Positions 1 to 11,266 of a stretch of DNA of 64,000 nt are shown here, piece by piece. A model generated the notes under the pieces. It saw nothing but the letters and a program-made list of their open reading frames with translations. It was not told the DNA's origin and did not search any database. Position numbers and translations under genes: made by a program. This DNA is from Phialophora verrucosa (Eukaryota > Ascomycota > Eurotiomycetes > Chaetothyriales > Herpotrichiellaceae): NCBI GenBank assembly GCA_002099365.1, contig MSED01000001.1, positions 3,844,001 to 3,908,000 of the forward strand, in the 5' to 3' direction. Each line of letters begins with the position of its first letter. The stretch's first letter is position 1.

Positions 1-138
1 TTGGATGCTGCGGCCGTTTCTTCGAACATGGCCGACCCGGAAGAGATGGCAAACGGAGTCTCTTTCTTGTGTGAAGATAAATCGAGATGGATCACCGGGG
101 CATGCCTACCTATCAACGGGGGATTCTTCATGTATTAG
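1..138 (+). CDS. Short-chain dehydrogenase/reductase, 3' end only
   Basis: The frame is open from base 1 and stops at TAG 136-138. The last 45 residues read as the C-terminus of a classical SDR: a helix ending in DPEEMANGVSFLCEDKSRW, then ITGACLPINGGFFMY, the usual 'S..ITG..l.vDGG' strand that closes the Rossmann-fold enzyme. The cofactor site and catalytic Ser-Tyr-Lys residues lie outside the window, so substrate and cofactor cannot be told. There is no frame damage in the visible part. It may belong to the same oxidoreductase-rich group as the genes to its right. Confidence 0.75.
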   Translation: MDAAAVSSNMADPEEMANGVSFLCEDKSRWITGACLPINGGFFMY

Positions 139-543
139 GGGATCCCAACTTATTCCTCGACAATCGAGGGTACAAGCAAAAGTAAAACTAAGCAATCTTA
201 ACCGTGACCAATGCTGAGCATCTCCGTCCTTGTCACCTTGTATCCAGCCTTGTGCCTGTGAATGGTTTCTCTAGCATCTATGCCCGGTGACCTCCCTGGT
301 GCATGTCTGGCTTGTCATAAGATTGGCTGGTACCTCCTTTTTCTCAATGTCGTTCGTATCCACTACTGAGAAAGAAGAATTTCTTAAAAGAGCATCCCAA
401 GGATGGTCTTCCTCTTAGCTAAATATCTACGGAGCAGTCATGGTCTAGATGTCAACGCCCATTTCACTCTCACTATACTTACCACTTGACGTACCCTTTT
501 GTGTAAGTCCTCTTCTCAGCACCTCATCTCGAGACCACTCTTT
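139..543. other. Intergenic stretch between SDR and flavin monooxygenase
   Basis: This holds the 3' flanks of two converging genes. I see no coding or structured element in it. Confidence 0.6.
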
Positions 544-3068
544 TCACTTCTGTCTTTTCTTTATATCCTCCAATTTGAACTGATGATCAGTGTAGACTGG
601 AATTGGCGTGCCTAGCTCGTGAGCCTTGATTGAGAGGGCGATGTATCGCGAATAATATCTTGCGTGCCCCAACGCGCCGCCAAGGTACCACAGCCCAGGT
701 TCTGCAAAGAAGAACGGTCAGCAACGGGTCGTTCCAAGTCTTCCACATAGAATCAAGCTGTACGTACGCTTCACTGGTTTGAATGCACCCAGGATCTCGC
801 CTTCCTCGTTCAAGCCAAAGCAATCTCCAGCCCGATCCGCGACGTCCTTCCCCAGGAGCCGCTCCACATGTTGGCGCAAGTTCCCAAGAAATCCAGTGGC
901 GAAGACGATAACATCAGCCTTGATTTCAGTACCGTCCGAGAAAGCCAAACCGTTCTCTGTGTATGCCACTGCCGCTGCGTCCGACTTGATCTTGATCTGT
1001 GAGGTGGTACCGAACGCAATTAGTATCAGGACCATAAGCACAGCGCAGTTTCATCGAGGAGGGGGATTGTGCTCATACCAAGCCTTTCGATATTTTGGCC
1101 GAGGTACCAACGTCGATGTAATGGCCTCCCAGACGGACGTTGATGGCGTCCTGGATATCACCATATGGATCCACCTTGAATCCGGCTCGCTCCAGAGCTT
1201 CCCATCTCTCTGGTTGCGCTCGTGCCATGGCGTGAAAAGCTTTTGCTGATACAGCACGCGCGATGGACACTGGATTGGTGAACATGATTCGGTCGCTAAA
1301 TTCAGTTGGCGTCTTGTCGTTATACAGTACTAGAAGTTCTAGTTAGCACAGTGTCCACCGTCTACAGCGGTTAGGGGGTCTTTGCTGGTGTGGTCCGCTT
1401 TCGTCAACTTGCCTTTATATCGGTCTTCAATGTACTCAAGGGGCAGGACGTCTTGTTCCCTTGTCAGCCTAAATTTTTCCACCAAGTACCAGATTATCGT
1501 TGCGAAATAAACTTACAGGTACGATTTCTTTGAACCATGGTGACCTGCTGCATGCCAGCTTCGTACATGTCGTCGGCAACGTCATGCCCTATTTTGAGTA
1601 CCATGAGTCGGACTTCAATCACGTAGCCGGACGCTCTATTGCTTACCAGTATTCGCTGTGCCAATCACAATCCCGGACTTTGCTTTCCAATCCTTTGCCG
1701 ACGTGTATTCTGCCGAATGCATTACGACACCATGGAACTTCTCCTGAATATAAAAGTCAGATATTTTTTGCGGGGGGTATGGCCTCGTCCGGCCTGGCAC
1801 TCACTCTGTCTGCAAGGTTCGGCATGATCGGAGTCTGCGAGCCTGCTCCAGTAGCAAAGACAACATGACGTGCAGTTATTTGGAAGGGAACGCCATGCTT
1901 AACAATCTGTAGAGTATACAGCTGCTGGTCTGCGTCCCAAGTGCCCGACTCTAGGCTTGTCGACAGCCAAATATTCTGGAAAGAGGAGGCACATGATCAG
2001 CACAGCGTCGGGTGGCAGATTTAGTCGCGCTTACTATGCCGTATTTCTTGGCCCAATTGCGGTGACCTTGCGCTAATTCCTCTTTTCCTAGGTATTCCCC
2101 GTACTCGTGTCCGAACGTGCGGTCAAACGGCAAATGTGCTGGAATGCTTTCTTCAGCGCGAGTGCTAGGTGACTAACGGACAACAACTGACCATACTCGC
2201 GGATAGTGTGAACTGCCACAGATGTTAGCGGGCTGCAAAGTGGAAATGGGAAGCCAAAGATCCGCATACGTTTAGCAGATTCGTATCTCATACGCCAGGC
2301 ATCTCCCACATGTTCGTTCTTTTCTAGAACAACATAGCTGACGCCTAGGGCTTGCAACCGACCGCCGGTACTAAGTCCACCCTGTCCACCACCAATTATA
2401 ACGGCCTGGAAGGATGTCTGCTGCAGAGTTACGCCGAAACCATTGGCAGCTCCGTTTGTGGTTCCATTGGTAACTCCATTCGCGAGTCCATGGGTGGTTC
2501 CGTTGATATATCCGCTCGCGTGGCCTCTTTCCACTGATCCGTTCACAGCATCATTGACGGGCTGAGGTTTGACACATGGCTCGAGTGAATCAACGCTTGG
2601 TTGACCTGAAAGCTCCTCCAGGACGGTCCTCAGCAACCAGATCTTCCACTTCCCCTCCGCCGTTGGGACGAGGGATAAAAAGCCTGAACATTCCGTCGAG
2701 GGATTGGACGTGCTGAACGTAAAGCGGCATTCCAGCCACATGGAATTGTCATCGATTACAACTCTTTTGCTCGAACCTTTGACGAGAGTAGCAGGCGAAA
2801 CACCACGTCGTTTGTGAAGAAGTTCCCATTCCTCCCCCACCGATGGTCCATAGTAGAATGTCCTGAATGTCCCCGTGAGACCGTAGGTGTCGCGCCAAAT
2901 GGCGTCGTCCGTGAAGTCGCCGACCCCATAGTTGGGGAAAGCATCCAGGACAGATCTCGCTGCTGCTTCAACGTCCGCTTTCTCGGGAATCTGGGCGTGT
3001 GGGAACGATCCTGGGAGGAGTTCGAGAATGCTCTTCTTGACGGTCGTATCTATTGAGCTGGCGATCAT
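544..3068 (-). CDS. Flavin-containing monooxygenase with N-terminal SnoaL-like domain
   Basis: Predicted FAD/NADPH monooxygenase of about 630 residues. Residues 1-160 resemble a SnoaL/NTF2-like fold. A repetitive Asn-Gly-Thr linker (about 175-210) follows, then the FAD fingerprint GGGQGGLSTGGRLQALG, an aromatic-rich region, GTANTGHDVADDMYEAG (the NADPH-site region of YUCCA-like FMOs), and FATGF near the C-terminus, which ends QPGLWYLGGALGHARYYSRY. About eight introns are needed. The splices restore family-like text, for example ESAKLHTIREYAHLPFDRTF across two introns near 2100-2270. One intron (1330-1412) needs a GC donor. No internal stop remains once introns are removed, so I call the gene intact. 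The substrate is unknown. It lies among other oxidoreductases, and the SnoaL-like domain suggests a small hydrophobic ligand (inference). Confidence 0.85.
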
Positions 3069-3717
3069 CGTGACTGGTTATGCAGTTTGCAAAACAAAAA
3101 ATTGGTCGAGAATAAAACAATGGCTGCCTCTCAGGGACAATTGCTACGAAAGAGGGAGTGATACGTACCAGCCTTCCATGAACGCAGTCCTGCGAATCCG
3201 GGCTAGGTCAAATGTGCGTACGCACTCCCTTCTGACGGCCTAAGACAATCTTCAGTACATCAGACCTAAAGTCGGCGTTGTGTGGGACTAACACACCTGT
3301 TCCGCGCTCGGTGGAATGGCGGTGGCGGTGGTCTCTCACCCTCGTCCTCCGCCCCGAGTCCATAATCCCACACGACATTCAACACAAAACATCCGAAGGA
3401 GCCTGGGTCATGTGCTGGCCTGGCATCATCGGGCTCTCCGGTGCCCTGAAATCGGCTAGCAATTATTTCGCGTCGGAGTACAGCTTTCCCTGTACCCGAG
3501 AACTCCGGCAACCTTGCTCAAACTACCCATCACTCCCCTGCGTACGTCATGCGGGCCGAACTCCTCGTACAGCTCTGCCGTTTCCTCACAGTTCTAATAG
3601 GGCAGGTCTGTGGCTCACAAATTCGCCGTCAGAACCGACACGGGGAGCATTGAGAAACACGAAGGCGAGCACATCTACCGGAAATTGTGAAGTTAGCCAG
3701 TGGCTTTGGTGTCTGGA
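3069..3717. other. Upstream region of the flavin monooxygenase
   Basis: Only overlapping low-quality ORFs are present. A Pro-rich minus-strand frame near 3266-3511 has no recognisable domain and is not called. The segment probably contains the FMO promoter. Confidence 0.5.
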
Positions 3718-4143
3718 TCGCGGTTAGTCCTGCGTCAAAAGGCTCAGGGGCTTGCTGTGATTGAGAGGTGTCCCTTCCCATTCTTGGAAGAGTTGAAGTC
3801 CTTGTCAAAGTCCATGCAGTCGCATTGAACCTAATCGACCGGAAGATGCTCTATGACCGAGACCCTTCAGTTCCCACCATTCTAGGCTGCATTTATGCAG
3901 GGACCGTCGAGGTCGTCGGCGAGGGCGTTACGGGGTTTGAGGTTGGTGGGCTTGTTGCTGAAATGACAACAGGAGATGAGAAGATTTCTTTCACTGTCCC
4001 CCAAAAATAAGTAGTCATGAGATTGCCAAAGGCAACGTTCTGAGGCCAGATGACGGTGCTTTTGCAGACCATGTCATAGTACCCGCACATGTAATGCTCC
4101 ATATTCCCCGCCATATCTCATTTAAAGATGGATCTTGCGGGTA
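3718..4143 (+). pseudogene. Fragment of a zinc-type alcohol dehydrogenase/enoyl reductase
   Basis: Remnant of the N-terminal GroES-like half of a medium-chain reductase of the polyketide trans-enoyl-reductase type. One frame reads GLAVIE, then two bases are missing and the next frame reads EVSLPILGRVEVLVKVHAVA, followed by IYAGTVEVVGEGVTGFEVGG. A TAA follows at 4008-4010. Past it, similarity resumes with GAFADHVIVPAHVMLHIPRH and stops for good near 4140. There is no ATG start and no Rossmann (NADPH) half. Frameshift, stop and truncation make it a pseudogene. The exact parent family is uncertain, since quinone-reductase-like proteins share this text. Confidence 0.7.
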
Positions 4144-4237
4144 GCCATCGGCAATGAGGACTTTTTCTAAAGCTCAAGAAGTGCCACATAGTTAAGAGGG
4201 AGACCAAAATCATTATATCAACCAGCTGTATGCCACC

Positions 4238-6908
4238 TCAAATCTGCCGGTTTGCCCCTTCCGACCTGATGAGTTGTCGAAGAACGTTCGCATAAGCCTT
4301 GGAAAGATCCCAGACGCGCAGGCTCTGCAATACGCGGACCGTTTCCCCCAGGATTTGAATACGACTCGCTCTGGTTCCCAGAACCGGAACGCCATAGATT
4401 CCAACGTTGAAATTCCCCCCTTCTCGGATCCACTGCACGACTTTGGAGTAGCCAGCTTCTCCTTCTGTTGCATTTTTGTCGAGAAAGAGCGAAGTTGCGT
4501 CTTCGTTGGTAGCGGAATCGAGGACCGGAGCTTCCAGCATCGTAACGGCGCACCAGAGGGCGGCGCCGGCGTGGAAAACATAGGTTGCCTCGTAAGGATT
4601 GTTGAATGGGAAGTCCCGACAGATCGCCAATATTTGGGCACTATGGTAGATGACCTTGCGCAGTCTTTCTGGGTCTTCGGAGCCCCATCTCATCATTCTC
4701 TCCGTGGCCGCTTGTTTAGACCCCGAGCTGCGGAGCATTGCCGGTAGCCAGTCCATAAGATCGCTCGAGCCGTATAAATGAGAAGTGTGGATGATCAAAG
4801 CTCTCCCAGCAACGCATTGGATGTTTCTGTCAGTCTCTGAGGCTCCTACAGTGTAGGGTGAGACTAGATACTGGTCAAGCTTATCAAGCAGGTTGCCTTT
4901 ATGTTCGATCAGAGGCCAACTCTCGGGAACAACATCCATTAAAGGCGACACTTGCAGCTCTTTTATCGACCATAAAAATCGAGCCAGTGTAACCACAATA
5001 ATGTACAGGTGCTGCCCATCGGAGAGCTGGACAGTCTCGGCAAGACTGGCATCGAAAAGGCTGCGAGCAGCTGTCCGAAATTTCACCAACTCACCATCAG
5101 GTTGAGTCCATGGACAGAGCGCTTTCCAGGAGTGTGCAGAATGGGCCTCCCAGCGAGCAACGTCGCAAGGTAGACTTAGAGCCATGTCGCCAGTGCTGAA
5201 TGCTGGACGCTCGTTGTGAAGAAAACTCACCGAGGCATCCAATTCCTGCGTCTGATATTAGCATAGCCGTGTCACATCCTGATGCTTTCTCAAAGGACAT
5301 ACATATATTGCCCAGCCCAGCCTCCTACGCCTTTCGGTAGCAACCCATGCCATCCATCGAGTCTCTGTGCTATCTTCGCCGGATGCGGCCGTCCGAGGTT
5401 GATCCTGGAAGAGGAAGGCGTGCTTCGCAGTCCGGACTAGAGCGCACCTTGAAGCTTCGCTGTAGTTAAACCATGATCTGTCGCCACTGCTATAGCCGTA
5501 GATGGCCAGCAGTAGCTGAGCAGTGATGTAGGATTCAGATCGAGTGACGCGCGTATCTTTCTGGCCCTGGTTGCAGCAATCAGTCTCCATACTCCAACAA
5601 TTTACCTACATCCACAAACCATAGAGAGCAAAAGGCGACGAGCCAACTCGGCAATCGCATTGGCAAAAGCTGCCGCGCCATCGAGGTAAGTGAATCGCGC
5701 TCCAATGCTGGCTATTGCCAGGACGAGCACCTCAGATACTGTAGTAGGATTGAAGGTTGGTCGGTGAATAAAGCTTATGACCTGCTTTGCCATTAGTATA
5801 GTCACATCAAGTCTCCTATCATTTAAATTGTCAAGCTTAGCGCTTGGGTGTCCTTACTAGATGGAATTTGGCAAAGAAAAGGTCGATACAATGGTCCAAT
5901 TTTTCTTTGCTCGGAAAAGTGGCGAGCGAGACAGGCGTCCAGATAGGTCGCTCGAGGAAGTGCATGATAGAACGCTGCATTTTTGCCCTGTCGGAATCGG
6001 TGATTCGCTCCAACTGAACATATGATCCTGCAATTAGCTGAACATTCTTGCTCCCAAGCTCAGGAAGATCCAACGGCTGGCTAGCGGATATTGGACGGTC
6101 AAGCAGCCAGCTCTCTTCCGGATCACCAGTCAGCTGGTAGCTTGCTGCAGGTTCCTGTGCGTTCAGACATTGCCTCTGAGGATTCAGGCCCAGGAAACCG
6201 AAGTCCATCGGGTCCGGAAGCATGCATTCAGCAGGAATACCAACTGCATCCAAGTATTCTCCGCGGACGTCTTGGAATATCCAATCCAGATCTGAGGCTT
6301 CGTCATTGGTGAAAAAGCCGGTCTGGGTAAGAACAGGAGGGGTAAGAATAGGAGAGGCAATTCTCGCAGATGGGTTGCTGTGCTGTTGAGGCGAGGCAAT
6401 AGAGGGTAGGTCGTGTGTTTCGGATCCCAAGGACGTCGACTGGGGGACCATGTTTGGGAGGCCTCGCACTAGATCCATTGTGGACTCTTCAGCAATATCG
6501 ACATCTGGAGCAGAGCCATCCCCGGAGACTGAAGGACCTCCTGGGGAAATGGATTGAAAGGAATGATTTCCAGCTTCGTGCGAGACTGGGTACGCGCAGG
6601 CGACTCCACGTCGGACACACGCTGCACACTCGGGCCGTTCGCCAGTACACTTCGTTTTTGACCTTGGAATCATCAGCTGAAGGTAATACCTGGGCTTTGA
6701 CACGAAACACACTCCTGACAACGCTTACAAGACCTTTTCCGTGCCTTGAAGCCTCTTTCGTGCGTTTTGAGATGTCGGTTGAGACTGTCTCTGCGAACCG
6801 TGCTACGTCAGTCATCCCAGCGCCAGTGAGGTAGCGACGGTGGCAATACCTGCGGCCAAATCCCTTCCCACACACTTGACATGAAGAGTATACGCTCGGA
6901 GACGGCAT
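4238..6908 (-). CDS. Transcription factor with C2H2 and Zn2Cys6 fingers plus fungal regulatory domain
   Basis: Predicted nuclear pathway regulator. Splicing is needed to see both DNA-binding motifs. The first joins CQVCGKGFGRR to DSLNRHLKTH, giving a perfect C2H2 finger. The second joins RSCKRCQE to SKTKCTGERPEC, giving CxxC-x6-C and then CAACVRRGVAC, a Zn2Cys6 cluster. Further exons give SFIHRPTFNPTTV, AIYGYSSGDRSWF, RRRLGWAIYELDASVSFLHN and NERPAF, typical of the fungal-specific TF (Fungal_trans) domain. The protein ends RSEGANRQI. Start ATG is at 6908. About five introns keep one frame, so it appears functional. As the only regulator among these oxidoreductases it is a candidate local regulator (inference). 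Confidence 0.85.
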
Positions 6909-7559
6909 CTTGTCTGTCACGCCGGCTTCGTGAGCTAAGTCGATGGAAGTTCATTCCTCTACCACTGGCGGCATGTGCGGCGGGTTGTACATGGTGAGAA
7001 AATTATTGACTCGCTTGGGGGGTGACTTGGGGGGATATCTGGACTTTGCTACTACCTGGACACGAAGCGCAAACTAACTTGCCGGGGGAATGCCGCCCAT
7101 CGTGGGGAAGACCCCGTGTCCTGTGGGTACATACAGTACCTGGAGACTTATCATCACGGCTCCAAATTACGGCATCCGGGGTACATGATTCCTTCTCGCT
7201 CGCGACTTTCTATCAAGTGTCTGCCAATAAACTGTTTGCCCTATCGTTGAAGCTGTTATTCCCGTCCCGACAAGCTTCACAAAAGCCGACGCTGGTTGTT
7301 CGGGTTTTAAGAGGAAGGCATAGACTTCATGAATGCTCCGAGGCTTTCGCTAGGTTCGTTTCAGCAAGCTCGTCTAGCCATGATTTCAATCATTGCGCAT
7401 TTTCGCCTGCGAGTCGATGTCTACGGCTCCAGGCGTGATAGCAATGCTTTGATCCGTGGGACACACGAGCACAGTACCGCTTGTTGCATGCAGAGCAAGT
7501 TCAAGACTCGGCTGGTGCGAGACATACCCTGGTCGACATCGTCATGATATTCCCCAGAC
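6909..7559. other. Intergenic stretch upstream of the C2H2/Zn2Cys6 regulator
   Basis: This should include the regulator's promoter. No supported gene or repeat was found in either strand. Confidence 0.5.
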
Positions 7560-7985
7560 TGTTCAATGTGTGTGGCCAAGCCTGCTGGATTTGATGATAG
7601 CCTCGTAAGCAACATAAATTGAACACCAGAGGCATTCAATGCATGGTGCAAAGAAGTTTCAATCGAGCGTCTCCTTCCAGTCATCGATGACAAGCTTCGG
7701 AAGTGGCCCGACGATTGTCGCATTCAGGATCAAGCTGTTGATGCGGCCACCATGCTTCACTACTGCGTCTACAGCCTTGACGCTTGTAGCGATGTCGGCA
7801 ACATCTCTTGCAATTACATAAAGTCGTCCCTGGTGGTCTTTTTAGAGTCAGAGGTGAGCCTGTCCCACGTGGAGGTCAACCGCAGGGACATGCGAGACTT
7901 TGGGGGACTTCAAGAGAAGCGTGGAAATACTATATCCGATTCCATTTCCTGCAGCAGTCACAATAGGACACTTGTCACAATGTAC
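7560..7985 (-). pseudogene. Short-chain dehydrogenase pseudogene
   Basis: Reading down the minus strand gives VTAAGNGIGYSISTLLL (a worn Gly-rich cofactor motif), then VIARDVADIATSVKAVDAVV, GGRINSLILNATIVGP (the NAG-type strand), VIDDWKETLD, a stop, and NFFAPCIECLW. Two stops lie just before VIARDV and one before NFF. All sit in conserved SDR text, and the usual catalytic YxxxK segment is not seen. The stop before NFF is TGA where an Arg (CGA) would be natural, consistent with a C-to-T change. This is a decayed SDR, distinct from the partial one at the left edge. Confidence 0.75.
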
Positions 7986-8450
7986 CAGTCAGAAAGAATC
8001 CAAACGGGAGTCTAGATTCGAGATTCTCTACTCACACAACTTGATCACCCATTATCGAACATCCGAGTGAACATCTACTGCTTGAGCCAGCCTACAGCTA
8101 GCGGTGAACATGATCGGAAGAGCTGCACTGTTTGGGCTTCTACCAGTCGAGGAGAGGTCCCAGGGGTGGGTAGCAAGGACACCACCACCCGAACTCCGAC
8201 ACGACCAGCAACCCCAGGGAGAAGTTGTGGAACACCCCTCACCTCGTCCGAAAACGACCTAGAAAGAAAGCTCGTTTTGTGGAGTCAGTTCATCGAACTA
8301 TCCGAGGCACGTTCCGATCGACCAGGTCGAAGGGAACGAATTATCTGTCGCGGACATTACCTTCCGTTTCACATTTGTTAACAATGTGAACGCACGTCGA
8401 ATTTGCTTGAAGATAAGTATTTTCATATGTATTTGCATACCACAGCTTGT
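7986..8450. other. Intergenic stretch between two pseudogenes
   Basis: I see no supported gene, RNA or structured repeat here. Confidence 0.5.
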
Positions 8451-9170
8451 CTATAGTACCTTGAAAGGGGTGTGCTTCATCCCGATCCCCGGAGCGTACG
8501 GCAGCATTAGTGCCCTCACCGGAGGTATCACTTCCTCAAACTCAGAGGTCTTCCTTGCGTAGTGTTGATCCCTGCTTTCCCATCCCACTACAACAACATT
8601 GACAACCGCCTTCCCTGTCGGACTGTCGGGATGCTCAATAACCGGATAAGTCTCAGGGGTGGTGAGACCATAGTATGACGGCCTCAGATTCTCGGGTATC
8701 TTTTGGGTCACAACTTCTTTCATGGCATCCACAACTTTCACGACGTCCTCGGTTGGCGCGCTAGTGGGGAAGATGATTGTAGTGATATCAATTATAGGGC
8801 ATGAGTTGATTCCACCGACGCTCGAGAGGGACGGAGTCAGTTGCGCTCTCAGTATGACAATCTCGGGCGTCCGTTTCGTAATGGTCGTAGAACTTCGGTC
8901 CATACAGTCTCGGTGTTGTCTGCCAATTTTGTTCCGTCGCCTTACAGTCAATACTAGTAGCCTGCGCGCTTCTGGCCGTAGCCCCAGAGGAGAAAAGTTG
9001 AAGATAGCCCAGATGAGTTCGTTGGGGTCTTCCTCAGTCCTTCCCCATACCGTACAGACCAGCAATGTCCGTCTTTACTTTTTGCGCTTCGGAGAATTTC
9101 CATCAACCTTTTTCCTTCAGTGCGGATCTTCCGGAATTATCGTTTCTGGCACATGGAAGAATATAAATTC
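8451..9170 (-). pseudogene. Frameshifted ABM/dimeric alpha-beta barrel-like protein
   Basis: The minus strand carries pieces of a two-repeat ferredoxin-like barrel protein of the antibiotic-biosynthesis-monooxygenase-like kind. The pieces are in three frames: TEFIFFHVPETIIPED, then KRLMEILRSAKSKDGHCWSV, then VWGRTEEDPNELIWAI. A longer C-terminal part follows (IIDITTIIFPTSAPTEDVVK, VVVVGWESRDQHYARK, MKHTPFKVL). Splice sites might explain one frame change, but I found no set of introns that joins all pieces, and no clear ATG. The C-terminal half looks fresh, so decay may be recent. Family assignment is moderate. Confidence 0.5.
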
Positions 9171-9712
9171 AGTGTTGCACTGAGCGCTGCCATATTTCAG
9201 ACGGAGACGAAGCTAATATCACATATAGAAAAATACCCAGAAGAGTGATTCCTCAACAAAGGTGGAATCTGACAGGCCACCGAATAAGCTAATGTGCTTG
9301 CATTTCAAATGCTGTCCATCCAAAGTCTGGAGACAGCCTACCTACCTAGCACGAGGATTGAATATCATAATCAAATTCTGGTCAACATGTTAATGTCTGT
9401 CGAAGAGTAAGTGGCTGTGTGATCACGTCCACATCTCGGGTCTCGGCGCAGCTTTCTCTAATCGTTCCTTTGCGGAATCGAATACTGTGGTAGGTCTTGG
9501 AGGTCAAGTCTCGGACAAAGGGTGGTACCTAACGCCACCACCTACGGCCCGAATTTCAAGCACTCTGCGCGCCTAGTGAGGCATCGATTTCGACTCAAAT
9601 GTAAAAAGGAAGCTTCGGCGATGCAGCTGGATCAATTGACGATAATGATCATCTCTTTAGGCATTGGGAATTCACCAAGCCTTGCATCATCGAAGCTAGT
9701 CCAAATTCAATC
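9171..9712. other. Upstream region of the BBE-like oxidoreductase
   Basis: Probably the promoter of the plus-strand oxidoreductase. No other feature was recognised. Confidence 0.5.
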
Positions 9713-11266
9713 ATGGGTTCAGTCGGACAGAATTCGGTTCCCGTCGAAGACCTCAGAAAATCTGTCAAGGTGTCTGCTGTGTTAACACCGGACTCAGAAG
9801 GATATGAAGAGAGTCTGCACAGATGGTCAGAGGCAGCTGAGAAGAGAGCTGTAAGCACTCTGACATGCTGGAATTCGGGTCCACGGTGTGCAGATTTGCA
9901 CAGAAGCTTGTACTAATCATTCTGCAATAGGGTGTCGTTGTACAAGCAACTAACGCCGAAGACGTGGCGCAAGCCCTGCTGTTCGCTCAGAATCATGGGC
10001 TCGAAGTCGCAGTCGTTGGTGGAGGACATTCGACTTCTGGGTCGTCCTCTACCGAGGGTGGCCTGGTCGTTGACTTGACAAAGATGCGTCAGGTCACTGT
10101 CGATCCCGAAAATTTGACCATTACGGCCCAGGGAGGGACAATCTGGGAGGACGTCGATTACGCTGCTGCCAAGTATGGTCTGGCTACAGTAGGTGGAACA
10201 GTCAACCATACAGGGGTCGGTGGTCTCACCTTGGGTGGAGGATATGGCTGGTTAACGGGCAAGTACGGACTAACGATCGACAACCTCCTGGAAGTTGAAG
10301 TGGTGCTTGCAGATGGGCGCATCCTCACGGCCTCGGAGACTGAGAATCCGGATCTCTTCTGGGGATTGCGAGGAGCTGGACAAAGCCTTGGTGTAGCAAC
10401 GAGCTTCACGTTTCGTGGATATAAGCAAGCCGACCCGGTCTGGGGCGGCTTACTCGTGTTCAAAACCGGAGATCTGGGTGAACTCGTTAAGTTCGCCAAC
10501 TGGGTCGTGGAAACAACTGAGGGTCAGAGCGCGATGGTACTTGGTATTGGTGCCCCGGCACCTGCACGAAAGGTCAGCGTGATGGCCATCTTATTTTACA
10601 ATGGTAAGAGGGACGAAGCGAGGGACTACTTCGCTCCCTTATTTGCGCTTAATCCACTTGCGGATATGACTTCAGAGATACCCTACAAGGAGGTGAACAG
10701 CATGCTTAACAGAGTATCGACACACGGAGATCGCAAGACACAGAAAGGGTCGGCCTTTGCTGCTCCTTTGACACTGGTTCAAGCGGAAGACATCTTGGAG
10801 GATTACCGTCGGTTCATAACCGAGGTCCCAGATGCCATCAAAACCATCATTCTGTTCGAGTTTTTCTCTCAAAGAGTGGTCAACCAAGTGTCGCAGACGG
10901 CCATGTCGTTTGCCAACCGGGGATCACATTACAGTATTCTCTACAGCACCAGATGGGTCGGCGACCACAATGACGCTGTATGCCGCAACTGGACTCGCGA
11001 CATGGCACGTAAAGCCCGTGAGGTGCTTGAGAAACATAAAACTGACGATGGAGTGGGTCAATATGGAAATTACGACGGTAAGTCAGTCACAGCACGTACA
11101 TTGCTTTCCATTGACCATTTGCTGATTCATTTGTGGTCGTCTAGGGGTCAATACGGCTACAGCCAAGGATATATTTGGAGTCAACTATGATCGAGTATTG
11201 GAGTTGAAAAAACAATATGATCCTACGAATGTCTTTCGCAAAGGTGCAGGCAAGTTCCCGCTTTGA
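9713..11266 (+). CDS. FAD-linked oxidoreductase, berberine-bridge-enzyme type
   Basis: Oxidase with a PCMH-type FAD-binding domain (FAD_binding_4) and a C-terminal BBE segment, about 480 residues in three exons. Exon 1 (MGSVGQNSVPVEDLRKSVKV) joins at EKRA|GVVVQATNAEDVAQ. The flavin site shows VVGGGHSTSGSSSTEGGLVV, with the His that normally carries the covalent 8-alpha linkage, then GGTVNHTGVGGLTLGGGYGW and NPDLFWGLRGAG. A second intron starting near 11078 joins NYD to GVNTATAKDIFGVNYDRV, and the protein ends KQYDPTNVFRKGAGKFPL. No signal peptide is evident. Such enzymes oxidise alcohols, sugars or secondary metabolites, often in fungal clusters. The substrate here is unknown. The gene looks intact although flanking genes are broken. 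Confidence 0.9.

Noticed and set aside
3266..3727. Two overlapping ORFs upstream of the flavin monooxygenase
   Set aside because: No recognisable motif in either strand; compositionally like shadows.
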